Shown here piece after piece: positions 56,586 through 64,000 of a DNA stretch of 64,000 bases. The position numbers and the translations under genes were made by a program. A model generated the notes under the pieces. That model was given only the letters and a program-made list of their open reading frames with translations, did no database searches and was not told where the DNA came from. Positions within the stretch are counted from its first letter, which is position 1. The number at the start of each line of letters is the position of its first letter. Source of the stretch: Paenibacillus sp. Lineage in GTDB: Bacteria > Bacillota > Bacilli > Paenibacillales > YIM-B00363. Location: the NCBI RefSeq assembly GCF_031177825.1, contig NZ_JAPSKE010000020.1, forward strand, positions 39,404-103,403, in the 5' to 3' direction.

Positions 56586-58517
56586 ATGAACGAACGTACG
56601 ATGGCGCGATTGGAATATATGCAAGTGGTCGAACGATTAACGGAATATACAGTTACGTATTTGGGGAAGGCGCTCGCCGAAAAGCTGCAGCCGATGACGG
56701 AGCTCGGAGCGGTGCGGTCGCTGCTCGCGGAGACGGCCGAAGCGAGCGAGCTGCTGAAGCTGGGAGCGAGCGTGCCGCTGCCGTCGCTGGAAGGAATGGA
56801 GACCGTGTTCCAGCTGATCGGCACGGGGTACGTGTTCACGGAGGCGGACTTCGGCGCCATTCTTACGTTCCTCACGGGCTGCGGGCAGCTGCGCCGGTAC
56901 ATGGACAGCAAGAAGCAGCAGGCCCCTCGCGTGACGTCGTACGCGAACTCCCTCTACGATTTGGCGGAGGTGCGCCGGGAGATCGACCGCTGCATCCGCC
57001 ACGGCCGGGTGGACGACGCCGCGAGCGGGGAGCTCGCGAAGATCCGTAAGCATATCCTGATCGCCGAGGATCGGATGAAGAAGCGGCTCGACGCTTTGAT
57101 GACGAAGCATAAGAGCATTCTTCAAGAGGCGATCGTCGCGAAGCGCGGCAACCGGTACGTGCTGCCGGTGAAGAAGGAGCATCGCCGGCTCGTGCAAGGC
57201 GCGGTGCTCGACGAGTCCGCGAGCGGGCAGACGGTGTACATCGAGCCCGCGGAGCTCGCGGCGCTGCAATACGAGCTCGGCGACCTGCGGGCGGAGGAAG
57301 CGCGCGAGGAGACGAAGGTGCTCGCGCTGCTGACCGGCCTCGTCGAGGATCGCGAGGCGGAGCTGCGGCTGAACGCGGAGACGGTCGGCGCGTACGACTT
57401 CTTGTTCGCGAAGGCGAAGTACGCCCGCGCGATCGACGGCGTCTGGGTCGAGGCGAACGACGCCGGCGTCGTCGACGTCCGCGGCGCGCGACATCCGCTG
57501 CTCGGCGGCGGCATGGTGCCGCTCGACTTCTCGATCGGCCAGACGTATCGGGCTTTGATCATCACAGGACCGAATACGGGCGGCAAGACGGTCGCGTTGA
57601 AGACGATCGGGCTGCTGACGCTGATGGTTCAGTCCGGATTGCTCGTCCCGGTCGCTGCGGGCAGCACGTTCGCGGTGTTCCGCCGCTTCTCGGCCGATAT
57701 CGGCGACGGGCAGTCGCTCGAGCAATCGCTCAGTACGTTCTCCGCGCATGTGAAGATGCTCGTCGAGACGCTGCGGACGGCGAACGGCTCTACGCTCGTG
57801 CTCATCGACGAAATGGCGTCCGGCACCGATCCCGGCGAAGGGGTCGGCCTCTCCATCGCGGTGCTCGAGGAGCTGTACCGCAAGGGGGCGACGGTCGTGG
57901 CGACGACGCATTTCAACGAAATCAAGCGGTTCGCGGCGGCCGCGCCGGGCTTCGAGAACGCGCGCATGGAGTTCGATACCGAGACGCTGGAGCCGCTGTA
58001 CCGGCTTCGCATCGGCGAAGCGGGACACAGCTACGCGTTCGCGATCGCGAGCAAGCTCGGCATGCCGGCGCAGGTGCTCGTCCGATCGCGGGAGCTGACG
58101 GAAGGCGCTCGCCGCCGCGGCGAGGACGGGTCCGCCGCCTTCGAGGGCGCGATCGACCTGCCGGCGTTCGTACCGGGCAAGACGGCGGAGCAGCAGCCTA
58201 AGCCCGCCGCTTCGAACGAGACGGAAGCGGAGTTCGACGTCGGCGACTGCGTCTATATTCCGTCGCTGGACAAATACGGCATCGTCTACGCGGCGGCGGA
58301 TAAGGTCGGGGACGTCGGCGTGCTGGTGCAGAAGGAGAGGCTGAAGCTGAACCGCAAGCGGCTCAAGCTGCACATCTCGAAGACGGAGCTGTACCCGGAC
58401 GATTACGACTTCGATATCGTGTTCGACACGAAGGAGAATCGCAAGAAGAAGAAGCTCATGAGCAAGCGCCATGTCGAGGGGCTGACGATCGTCCGTTCCG
58501 CGGAGGACGAGGTTTGA
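56586..58517 (+). CDS. MutS2-family ATPase lacking the Smr domain
   Basis: The 643-residue protein has the MutS2 core: an N-terminal clamp/lever region (1-300), Walker A GPNTGGKT at 328-335, VLIDEMASGTDPGEG for Walker B and the ATTHFNEIKRFA switch. A coiled coil (about 490-530) and a KOW-like segment (DVGDCVYIPSLDKYGIVYAA) follow. The protein stops there, without the C-terminal Smr nuclease domain of the roughly 785-residue B. subtilis MutS2. It is therefore a short paralogue or truncated version. ATG 56586 follows GAGGAG. MutS2 acts on branched DNA or collided ribosomes. Confidence 0.88.
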   Translation: MNERTMARLEYMQVVERLTEYTVTYLGKALAEKLQPMTELGAVRSLLAETAEASELLKLGASVPLPSLEGMETVFQLIGTGYVFTEADFGAILTFLTGCGQLRRYMDSKKQQAPRVTSYANSLYDLAEVRREIDRCIRHGRVDDAASGELAKIRKHILIAEDRMKKRLDALMTKHKSILQEAIVAKRGNRYVLPVKKEHRRLVQGAVLDESASGQTVYIEPAELAALQYELGDLRAEEAREETKVLALLTGLVEDREAELRLNAETVGAYDFLFAKAKYARAIDGVWVEANDAGVVDVRGARHPLLGGGMVPLDFSIGQTYRALIITGPNTGGKTVALKTIGLLTLMVQSGLLVPVAAGSTFAVFRRFSADIGDGQSLEQSLSTFSAHVKMLVETLRTANGSTLVLIDEMASGTDPGEGVGLSIAVLEELYRKGATVVATTHFNEIKRFAAAAPGFENARMEFDTETLEPLYRLRIGEAGHSYAFAIASKLGMPAQVLVRSRELTEGARRRGEDGSAAFEGAIDLPAFVPGKTAEQQPKPAASNETEAEFDVGDCVYIPSLDKYGIVYAAADKVGDVGVLVQKERLKLNRKRLKLHISKTELYPDDYDFDIVFDTKENRKKKKLMSKRHVEGLTIVRSAEDEV

Positions 58518-58601
58518 CCGGTCGGAGCACGGGCCCGGGCCGGGGGACATATGCTCTTGGCCCGCAGGTGTGATAAAATCTTGAATTGGTGATTGAAACT
58601 T

Positions 58602-59246
58602 ATGGCAAACTCGAAGTGGTACGTCGTATGGGTCGGGAAAACGCCCGGCGTCTACACGTCATGGAACGACTGCAAGGCGCAAGTGGACGGCGTGCCCGGC
58701 GCGAAGTACAAATCCTACCCGACCCGCGCGGAAGCGGAGAAGGCGTTCGAGCAAGGCTTCCGCAAGTCGTTCGCGGCCGCGGGCGTCAAGGCGGCCGGCG
58801 CATCCGCCGGCAAGGGCGGAGCGAAAGCCCCCGCGGGCGATTACGACCGGAACAGCATCTGCGTCGACGCCGCTTCCAGCGGCAATCCCGGCATCGTGGA
58901 GTATCAGGGCGTCGATACGGCGACGGGCGAGCGGCTGTTCCATCAGGGCCCGATCCCGAAGGGGACGAACAACTTGGGCGAGTACCTCGCGATCGTGCAC
59001 GGACTCGCTTACTTGAAGCAGCAAGGGAGCGACAAGACGATCTACAGCGACTCACAGACGGCGATGAAGTGGGTTCGCGACAAGAAGCCCGCGACGACGC
59101 TGGTCCGGGACGCCTCGACCGAGGACATCTGGCGCCGGGTCGACCGGGCGACGGCATGGCTGCAGGCGAATTCGTATTCCAACAAGATCGTGAAGTGGAA
59201 TACGGAGGCATGGGGGGAAGTAAAAGCGGATTTCGGGAGAAAATGA
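58602..59246 (+). CDS. rnhA: Ribonuclease HI with N-terminal viroplasmin domain
   Basis: The 214-residue protein has an N-terminal hybrid-binding/viroplasmin domain (about 3-45; WYVVWVGKTPGVYTSWNDCK then AQVDGVPGAKYKSYPTRAEA), a flexible Ala/Gly linker (about 60-80) and an RNase H fold. The acidic residues are in CVDAASSGNPG (Asp), NNLGEYLAIVHGL (Glu) and IYSDSQTAMKW (Asp). It cleaves RNA in RNA-DNA hybrids. ATG 58602 is used, with GGTGAT 8 nt upstream. Confidence 0.9.
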   Translation: MANSKWYVVWVGKTPGVYTSWNDCKAQVDGVPGAKYKSYPTRAEAEKAFEQGFRKSFAAAGVKAAGASAGKGGAKAPAGDYDRNSICVDAASSGNPGIVEYQGVDTATGERLFHQGPIPKGTNNLGEYLAIVHGLAYLKQQGSDKTIYSDSQTAMKWVRDKKPATTLVRDASTEDIWRRVDRATAWLQANSYSNKIVKWNTEAWGEVKADFGRK

Positions 59247-59274
59247 GAATAGAGAAGCGGAGGGAGAACCGCAC

Positions 59275-60090
59275 GTGGAAAACATGGAGAGCAAACGATA
59301 CCGCTTGATCGCGATCGACGTCGACGATACGCTCTTGACGGACGATCTCGTAGTGACGGAGGGGACGAAGCGGGTGCTGGCGGCCGCGGTCGCGCAAGGC
59401 TGCGTCGTGACGCTGGCGACGGGGCGCATGTTTCCGTCCGCCGCGAAAATCGCGGCGCCGCTCGATCTGAACGTGCCGATCATTACGTACCAAGGCGCGT
59501 TGATCAAGAACCTGCTTGACGGCGAGGTGCTGTACGAGCGGCCGGTGCCGGAGGACGCCGCGCTCGAGGTCGTCGCGTTCGCGGAGGAGAAAGGGCTGCA
59601 CATCCAAGCCTACGAGGACGACCGCTTGATCGCGAGGGAAGACAACGACAAGGCGAAGGCGTACTCGGCTTTGACGAATGTGCCGTACGAGGTCCAGTCC
59701 GACTTCCAAGGCATTGCGAAGCGGGGGACTTCGAAGCTGCTCATGATCGACGAGCCGGCGACGCTCGACTTGTTGCTTCCCGAGCTGCGCGAGCGGCTGG
59801 GCGGACGCGCGCATGTCACGAAGTCGAAGCCGCATTATTTGGAAGTCGTGCATCCCGAAGCGACGAAGGGCCATGCGCTGCTTCATCTGGCGGCGCATTA
59901 CGACATCCCGCGGGAGCAAACGATCGCGGTCGGCGATTCGTGGAACGATCATGAGATGATCGAGGCGGCGGGGCTCGGCGTCGCGATGGCCAACGCCGTG
60001 GATTCGCTGAAGGCCGTCGCGAACTACGTGACGGCGAGCAACAACGACGAAGGCGTCCGCAAGGTCGTCGAGAAGTTCATTCTACGATAA
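59275..60090 (+). CDS. Cof-type HAD-IIB phosphatase
   Basis: The 271-residue protein has HAD motif I DVDDTLLTDD (nucleophile Asp), motif II in TLATGRM, a Lys in motif III (TKSKPHYLEV) and motif IV GDSWNDHEM, with a type IIB cap (about 85-190). The family includes YidA-like sugar phosphatases and flavin/PLP phosphatases; the substrate is unknown. GTG 59275 lies after GGAGGG; an ATG three codons later is an alternative. Confidence 0.88.
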   Translation: MENMESKRYRLIAIDVDDTLLTDDLVVTEGTKRVLAAAVAQGCVVTLATGRMFPSAAKIAAPLDLNVPIITYQGALIKNLLDGEVLYERPVPEDAALEVVAFAEEKGLHIQAYEDDRLIAREDNDKAKAYSALTNVPYEVQSDFQGIAKRGTSKLLMIDEPATLDLLLPELRERLGGRAHVTKSKPHYLEVVHPEATKGHALLHLAAHYDIPREQTIAVGDSWNDHEMIEAAGLGVAMANAVDSLKAVANYVTASNNDEGVRKVVEKFILR

Positions 60091-60103
60091 GGTCGGTGTC
60101 GAT

Positions 60104-61510
60104 ATGGCAATCGGGACGAGCGTCATCATGCGGATCGAGATGGACAAGACGAAGACGGGATTCGGACAAGTGATTTCGGAAATAACGAACGCGGGCGGGG
60201 ACGTCGTGGCGATCGACGTCATCCGCGCGTCCAAGGAGTTGACGGTCCGCGACGTTACGATTAACGTAAGCGACGCGGAAGACGCCCGATTGACCGAAGC
60301 GGTCGCCTCTCTTCCCGGCGTGCGGGTCGTCAACGTGTCGGACCGCACGTTCCTCGTCCACCTCGGCGGCAAAGTCGAAGTGCAGCCGAAGGTGAAAATC
60401 ACGAACCGCGACGACTTGTCGCGGGTGTATACGCCGGGCGTGGCCCGCGTCTGCATGGCGATCCACGACGATCCCGGAAAGGCGCACACGCTCACCATCA
60501 AGCGCAACACGGTGGCGGTCGTCTCCGACGGCACGGCGGTGCTCGGGCTCGGCGACATCGGGCCGAAGGCGGCGATGCCGGTCATGGAAGGCAAGGCGAT
60601 GCTGTTCAAGCAGTTAGCCGGCGTCGACGCGTTCCCGATCTGCCTCGACACGAAAGATACCGAAGAGATCATCCGGACGATCAAGGCGATCGCGCCCGGC
60701 TTCGGGGGCATCAACCTGGAGGATATCGCGTCGCCGCGCTGCTTCGAGATCGAGGAACGGCTGAAGGCCGAGCTCGATATTCCCGTGTTCCACGACGATC
60801 AGCACGGCACCGCCGTCGTCATGCTCGCGGGACTCCTCAACGCGCTGCGGCTGGTGGGCAAGCCGATGGAGCGGGTGAAGGCGGTGCTCGTCGGCTGCGG
60901 CGCGGCGGGTACGGCTTGCTCGAAGATCCTCATGTCCGCCGGCATCGGCGAACTCGTCTGCGTCGACCGGATGGGCGCGCTCGTGCCCGGCGAGAGGTAC
61001 GACAATCCGAACTGGACTTGGCTCGCGGAACGGACGAATCCGCGCCGGCTCCGGGGCGGCGTCTCCGACGTCATCCGCGGCGCGGACGTCTTCCTCGGCG
61101 TATCGCGACCGAACGTTCTGACCGTCGAGGACGTGCAGTCGATGGCCCAGGATAGAATCGTCTTCGCCATGGCGAATCCCGAGCCGGAAATTTCGCCGGA
61201 GGCCGCGGAACCGTACGTACGGGTCATGGCGACCGGCCGCGGCGATTACCCGAATCAGATTAACAACGTGCTCTGCTTCCCGGGCATCTTCCGAGGCGCG
61301 CTCGACTGCCGTGCGACCTCGATCAACGAAGAGATGAAGCTCGCGGCCGCGCGGGCGATCGCCTCCGTCGTCTCCGACGACGAGCTCAACGAGTATTACA
61401 TCATCCCGAGCACGTTCAACGACAAGGTCGTCGAACGCGTCAGCCGAGCGGTCGCCGAAGCGGCGATCCGCACGGGCGTCGCGCGGCGGATCCCGAACGA
61501 CCTTCGGTAA
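60104..61510 (+). CDS. NAD-dependent malic enzyme with N-terminal ACT domain
   Basis: The 468-residue enzyme has an N-terminal ACT domain (about 8-85; DKTKTGFGQVISEITNAGGD), then a malic-enzyme domain: YTPGVARVC, GDIGPKAAMPVMEGKAMLFK and HDDQHGTAVV (metal and malate residues). A Rossmann domain follows (VLVGCGAAGTACSKILMSAG, GVSRPNVLT). It decarboxylates malate to pyruvate. The ACT part suggests allosteric control by an amino acid or similar. The ATG follows AAGGTCGGTG. A strong terminator follows. Confidence 0.92.
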   Translation: MAIGTSVIMRIEMDKTKTGFGQVISEITNAGGDVVAIDVIRASKELTVRDVTINVSDAEDARLTEAVASLPGVRVVNVSDRTFLVHLGGKVEVQPKVKITNRDDLSRVYTPGVARVCMAIHDDPGKAHTLTIKRNTVAVVSDGTAVLGLGDIGPKAAMPVMEGKAMLFKQLAGVDAFPICLDTKDTEEIIRTIKAIAPGFGGINLEDIASPRCFEIEERLKAELDIPVFHDDQHGTAVVMLAGLLNALRLVGKPMERVKAVLVGCGAAGTACSKILMSAGIGELVCVDRMGALVPGERYDNPNWTWLAERTNPRRLRGGVSDVIRGADVFLGVSRPNVLTVEDVQSMAQDRIVFAMANPEPEISPEAAEPYVRVMATGRGDYPNQINNVLCFPGIFRGALDCRATSINEEMKLAAARAIASVVSDDELNEYYIIPSTFNDKVVERVSRAVAEAAIRTGVARRIPNDLR

Positions 61511-61518
61511 AGAAACGT

Positions 61519-61558
61519 AAAACCTCGCCTTCGGCAACCGCCGGGGCGAGGTTTTTTT
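61519..61558 (+). terminator. Intrinsic terminator after the malic enzyme gene
   Basis: The stem AAACCTCGCC / GGGCGAGGTTT (one wobble) is followed by T7. It also lies just after the stop of the convergent regulator and can serve both. Confidence 0.85.
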
Positions 61559-61560
61559 AT

Positions 61561-62475
61561 CTACGTACTCATATAAGCGCGGAGCGCGTTCGTGCACTCT
61601 TCGACGCCGTCCAACCGGATGCTGAACCGCTCCTGGCTGTACTGCTCCCCGACGAAATGCGTCCGGATCAAGCCGGCGGCCCGCAGCGCCATCATATGAT
61701 GGTGTACCGTTCCCTTGGAGAGGCCGGTATAGGCGACGACCTCCGTGAAGCTGCGCGGCGACGGCGCCAGAAACCGCAAAATGCGAAGGCGGCTGTCGTC
61801 CGACATCGCCCGCGTGGCGCGAAGCACCATCGTCGGCGGCGCGTCCGGCGCGGCGGGCGGATCTACGGGATACAAAATGATGACAAGGGACCGATAGGTG
61901 GCCGTTAAATTCAACGGGCGGAAATGCTGCCCCGGAATGAGCACGATCGTCCGGATGCGGTCGTTCGGCTCGAGCACCAATCCGCCCGTCGTCAGCTCGA
62001 CCTGAGAGACCGCGTCCGGCGCGACGGCCGCTTCCTTCTCCGCGAGGCTCGCGCGGGCGAGCCCGTCCCATCCGGTCTGAACGAGAAAGTCGTCGAAGTA
62101 CAGCTCGTTCCAAGCTCGAAGCAATGTCACGGCGCGTTCGATGTCTTCTCCGAGGTCGCTCGGCAGCGAGCCCAACGCTTGCGGAGAGAGAAGCTCGTAC
62201 AGCTGGCCGGGGCTTTGATCCGAGAGCCAATCCAAGAACGAGTGCACGTCTTCCTTATTCGGACATACGTAAGCGAGCAAGAACAACCGGTCGAACGTAT
62301 CCTCCGAGCAGGCGCCGCTAGCCGCTTTCCGCTTCGGGCCGAACAGATCGTCGGTTTCCTTCAACCAGGCGTTCCCGATATCGAGATTGCGCGTCCACTT
62401 TCGGCGGCTGTAAATCATAAAGCTCAGCAATAGCTCGTAAACCGGCGAGTAGTCGAACTGAACGCGATACGTCAT
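61561..62475 (-). CDS. ArsR-like winged-helix transcriptional regulator
   Basis: The 304-residue protein has a unique N-terminal domain (about 1-210) and a C-terminal winged helix of ArsR/HTH_20 kind (RATRAMSDDSRLRILRFLAP then FTEVVAYTGLSKGTVHHHMM, about 225-280). The domain order resembles the DUF5937-type regulators of Bacillales. ATG 62475 is preceded by AAAGGAGG 7 nt upstream, which rules against the earlier in-frame start. Targets are unknown; a 289-bp AT-rich gap separates it from the divergent lipoprotein gene. Confidence 0.85.
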   Translation of the reverse strand: MTYRVQFDYSPVYELLLSFMIYSRRKWTRNLDIGNAWLKETDDLFGPKRKAASGACSEDTFDRLFLLAYVCPNKEDVHSFLDWLSDQSPGQLYELLSPQALGSLPSDLGEDIERAVTLLRAWNELYFDDFLVQTGWDGLARASLAEKEAAVAPDAVSQVELTTGGLVLEPNDRIRTIVLIPGQHFRPLNLTATYRSLVIILYPVDPPAAPDAPPTMVLRATRAMSDDSRLRILRFLAPSPRSFTEVVAYTGLSKGTVHHHMMALRAAGLIRTHFVGEQYSQERFSIRLDGVEECTNALRAYMST

Positions 62476-62648
62476 GCGGCCGCCTCCTTTAAATTTAATT
62501 CTTATCATAAACGAATCCTACGGTTCGATCAAACTCGACATCGAGCTGTCGTTCACAAAAACGCCAAATTTCTAGAGTTTGCACAGTAACCTTATGGCCC
62601 TGAATATCGTTAATGTATGTTGTTGGAAAAAATGATAAGCGGAGGGGC

Positions 62649-62677
62649 TTGTAATTATTTAGGCGACTCACTATAAT
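62649..62677 (+). promoter_or_regulatory. Strong sigma-A promoter of the lipoprotein gene
   Basis: TTGTAA (62649-62654) and TATAAT (62672-62677) have a 17-bp spacer. The rest of the AT-rich gap 62476-62764 contains no convincing ORF. Confidence 0.75.
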
Positions 62678-62764
62678 AGGGAATCGAACGATTAGTTTGA
62701 TAAATATAAAACCATAACATCTATTTGATGGATATGGAAAAGAGAGACAAGGGGATGGAGATCC

Positions 62765-63325
62765 ATGTTGAAAAAGTTTGCGATCGGTTTGTTTGCGCTG
62801 ATGTTGGCCCTTGGCGCCGTTGCCTGCTCGAACGGCGGCGAAGAGACGCCCGCGGCCGAGACGCCTGCGGCTGAAGCGCCTGCGACGGAAGCGACGCCGG
62901 CCGAAGAAGCGGCTCCGGCGGAAGATCCGGCCGTCGAATCATTGAAAGCCGTGAACGCGATCGCGATCGCGGAAGATAAAGTCAATACGCTGTTCCACCA
63001 CGACGCCGCGGAAGACGGTACGCCGCTGCTCAACCCGACGACGGGCACGCCGGAAGCCGCGAAAGAGCTGCTGCTCGGTTACTTCGACGCAGCGGTCGCG
63101 GACCGCATCGTCGCCCACTACGTGACTGCGCCGGCAACGGACGCGGGCGTCGTCGTCAACGCGGACAAGTTCTTCGCCTCCTCCGTCGTCGGCGTCGCTC
63201 CGGAAGAGCTGACGATCGTAGGCAGCAAGGCGGACGGCTTTACGATCGCAACGAAGGACGGCGTGACCTACACCGTAACTTGGAGCGAAGCGCAAGGTCG
63301 TTACATCGTCTCGAATATCGAATAA
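62765..63325 (+). CDS. Predicted lipoprotein with Ala/Pro/Glu-rich linker
   Basis: The 186-residue protein has a signal peptide (about 1-20) and lipobox GAVACS, so Cys21 should be lipid-anchored. A repetitive ETPAAETPAAEAPATEATPA linker (about 27-52) tethers a soluble domain (about 60-186; LLLGYFDAAVADRIVAHYVT). That domain is common in Paenibacillus lipoproteins but is unnamed here. It is single and strongly expressed by its promoter. Confidence 0.8.
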   Translation: MLKKFAIGLFALMLALGAVACSNGGEETPAAETPAAEAPATEATPAEEAAPAEDPAVESLKAVNAIAIAEDKVNTLFHHDAAEDGTPLLNPTTGTPEAAKELLLGYFDAAVADRIVAHYVTAPATDAGVVVNADKFFASSVVGVAPEELTIVGSKADGFTIATKDGVTYTVTWSEAQGRYIVSNIE

Positions 63326-63531
63326 GCCATGTGCAGCAGGCGCCCTCGCGCGAATCCCGGGAACACGGGACTCGGCGGGGGCGTCGTTCGTTGGCGGAAG
63401 GTGTGTGCGCGCCGGCAACTGTCCGACGGACGTCCGTCGATCGCTCCCTGGCCTCTTGCTCCGCCGGTCCTTTCTTCCGCCGTTCCTTTCTAAGGTGATG
63501 TCCTCTGCTCAGGTGGAGGGAGAGAGAGCGC

Positions 63532-64000
63532 CTAAGCGGCTTGGAAGCAAAGTTTATCCCATGCCTCCCGCAAGGACGTTCCCTTGGCGGCGGCGTTCCA
63601 ACGGAAGCAGAACTCGTCGAGGTAGCTCTGAAGGTACTTCGTGCCGACGCCGTTGAACAATCGGTTCATCCAACTGCGAGCCTCTAGGATGCAGTCCCGC
63701 AGCGGGCTGCGGTGCATCCTGTCGGAATTGAGCCATAACGCGTCCGCGCTCGGATCGACGTGTTCTTCGAGGATGCGAGCTTTCCCGTGCGCGGTCGGTT
63801 CTTTGAAGCCGCGGGCGAGACGGTCCCGAGGCACGAACCCGAGCTTCAGCGCGGTCGGCTTGCCGTCTCTTCTCACGGAAGCCGAGACGGACACGACGCG
63901 CTCGCAGCGATAGTGCCGGTGGGGCAGGAAGATGAAAATATAGTTAGGCGCCAAGAAATGAAGCCCGGTATGTACGGTCCCTTGCAGCTTGAAGGCGTCT
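63532..64000 (-). mobile_element. IS1595-type (ISXO2-like) transposase gene, 3' part
   Basis: A frame open to the right edge ends at 63532. The 156 visible residues end with RSWMNRLFNGVGTKYLQSYL then DEFCFRWNA, the C-terminal DDE-end pattern of ISXO2-like IS1595 transposases. The N-terminal half lies outside the window, so intactness cannot be judged. The 206-bp gap from the lipoprotein stop holds a GC-rich hairpin (about 63340-63386) and no gene. Confidence 0.7.

Noticed and set aside
62661..62684. A run CGACTCACTATA followed by GGGA resembles the phage T7 promoter.
   Set aside because: It is a sigma-A promoter: TATAAT with TTGTAA 17 bp upstream, and there is a 3-bp insertion before GGG. 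No T7-like polymerase or phage gene is nearby; chance overlap is enough.

Overview
The window is about 64 kb of GC-rich DNA, dense with genes on both strands. It looks like the chromosome of a spore-former of the Paenibacillaceae (Paenibacillus/Cohnella type). The signs are strong AAGGAGG-type ribosome binding sites, some TTG/GTG starts, sigma-A promoters, many intrinsic terminators, and Bacillus-type gene sets (BmrCD-like and YknWXYZ-like ABC systems, MutS2 family, TipAS-type MerR regulator, assimilatory nitrate cluster). No rRNA, tRNA or CRISPR array was seen. The genus is inferred from gene content only.

Layout. 1-9.7 kb: tail of a membrane-protein gene, an AraC regulator, a heterodimeric multidrug ABC exporter (BmrC/BmrD type), an ABC-2 exporter pair, a NUDIX hydrolase, an EcsC-family protein and a small membrane protein. 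9.7-15.8 kb: an MmyB-type regulator divergent from an azoreductase, a YkvA-like protein, a PNPOx-like protein divergent from a MocR/PdxR-type regulator, a lipoprotein and a secreted protein. 15.8-18.3 kb: an Asp-box beta-propeller, a MoaD/ThiS-like sulfur carrier and a ThiF/MoeB-like E1 enzyme in one operon. 18.5-25.5 kb: MFS and AEC transporters, the four-gene yknWXYZ-type operon and a methyltransferase. 25.7-35.2 kb: PpnP, then a nitrate-assimilation region. There an ANTAR protein and a TrpD2-like protein run leftward, and narK-nirB-nirD-nasC plus a small unknown gene run rightward behind a leader with two A1/G4 hexaloop hairpins and a terminator.

35.2-41.2 kb holds regulator-target pairs with visible operators (TetR-FabF, an autoregulated MerR/TipAS gene, TetR-DUF2306), a SanA/YdcF-like protein and a CPBP protease-like protein. 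41.3-50.4 kb: a DEDDh exonuclease with a coupled 53-residue ORF, a GH13 neopullulanase-like enzyme, a KDPG aldolase, a two-motif beta-gamma-crystallin protein, a three-gene ABC-2 exporter, a LysE exporter, a DUF3052 protein and an ECF sigma factor with a C-terminal extension. 50.4-64 kb: ClpP, GH36 alpha-galactosidase, a CorC/HlyC-like protein, a CBS protein, an FMN reductase, a probable structured ncRNA, a Smr-less MutS2 homologue, RNase HI, a HAD phosphatase, an NAD-malic enzyme, an ArsR-like regulator, a lipoprotein and part of an IS1595-type transposase running off the right edge.

Most interesting observations: the ANTAR antitermination leader of the nitrate operon; the propeller/ubiquitin-like/E1 operon; a 6S-like free-standing RNA upstream of mutS2; two related families of intergenic hairpin repeats; and several regulator-operator pairs that can be read directly from the DNA.
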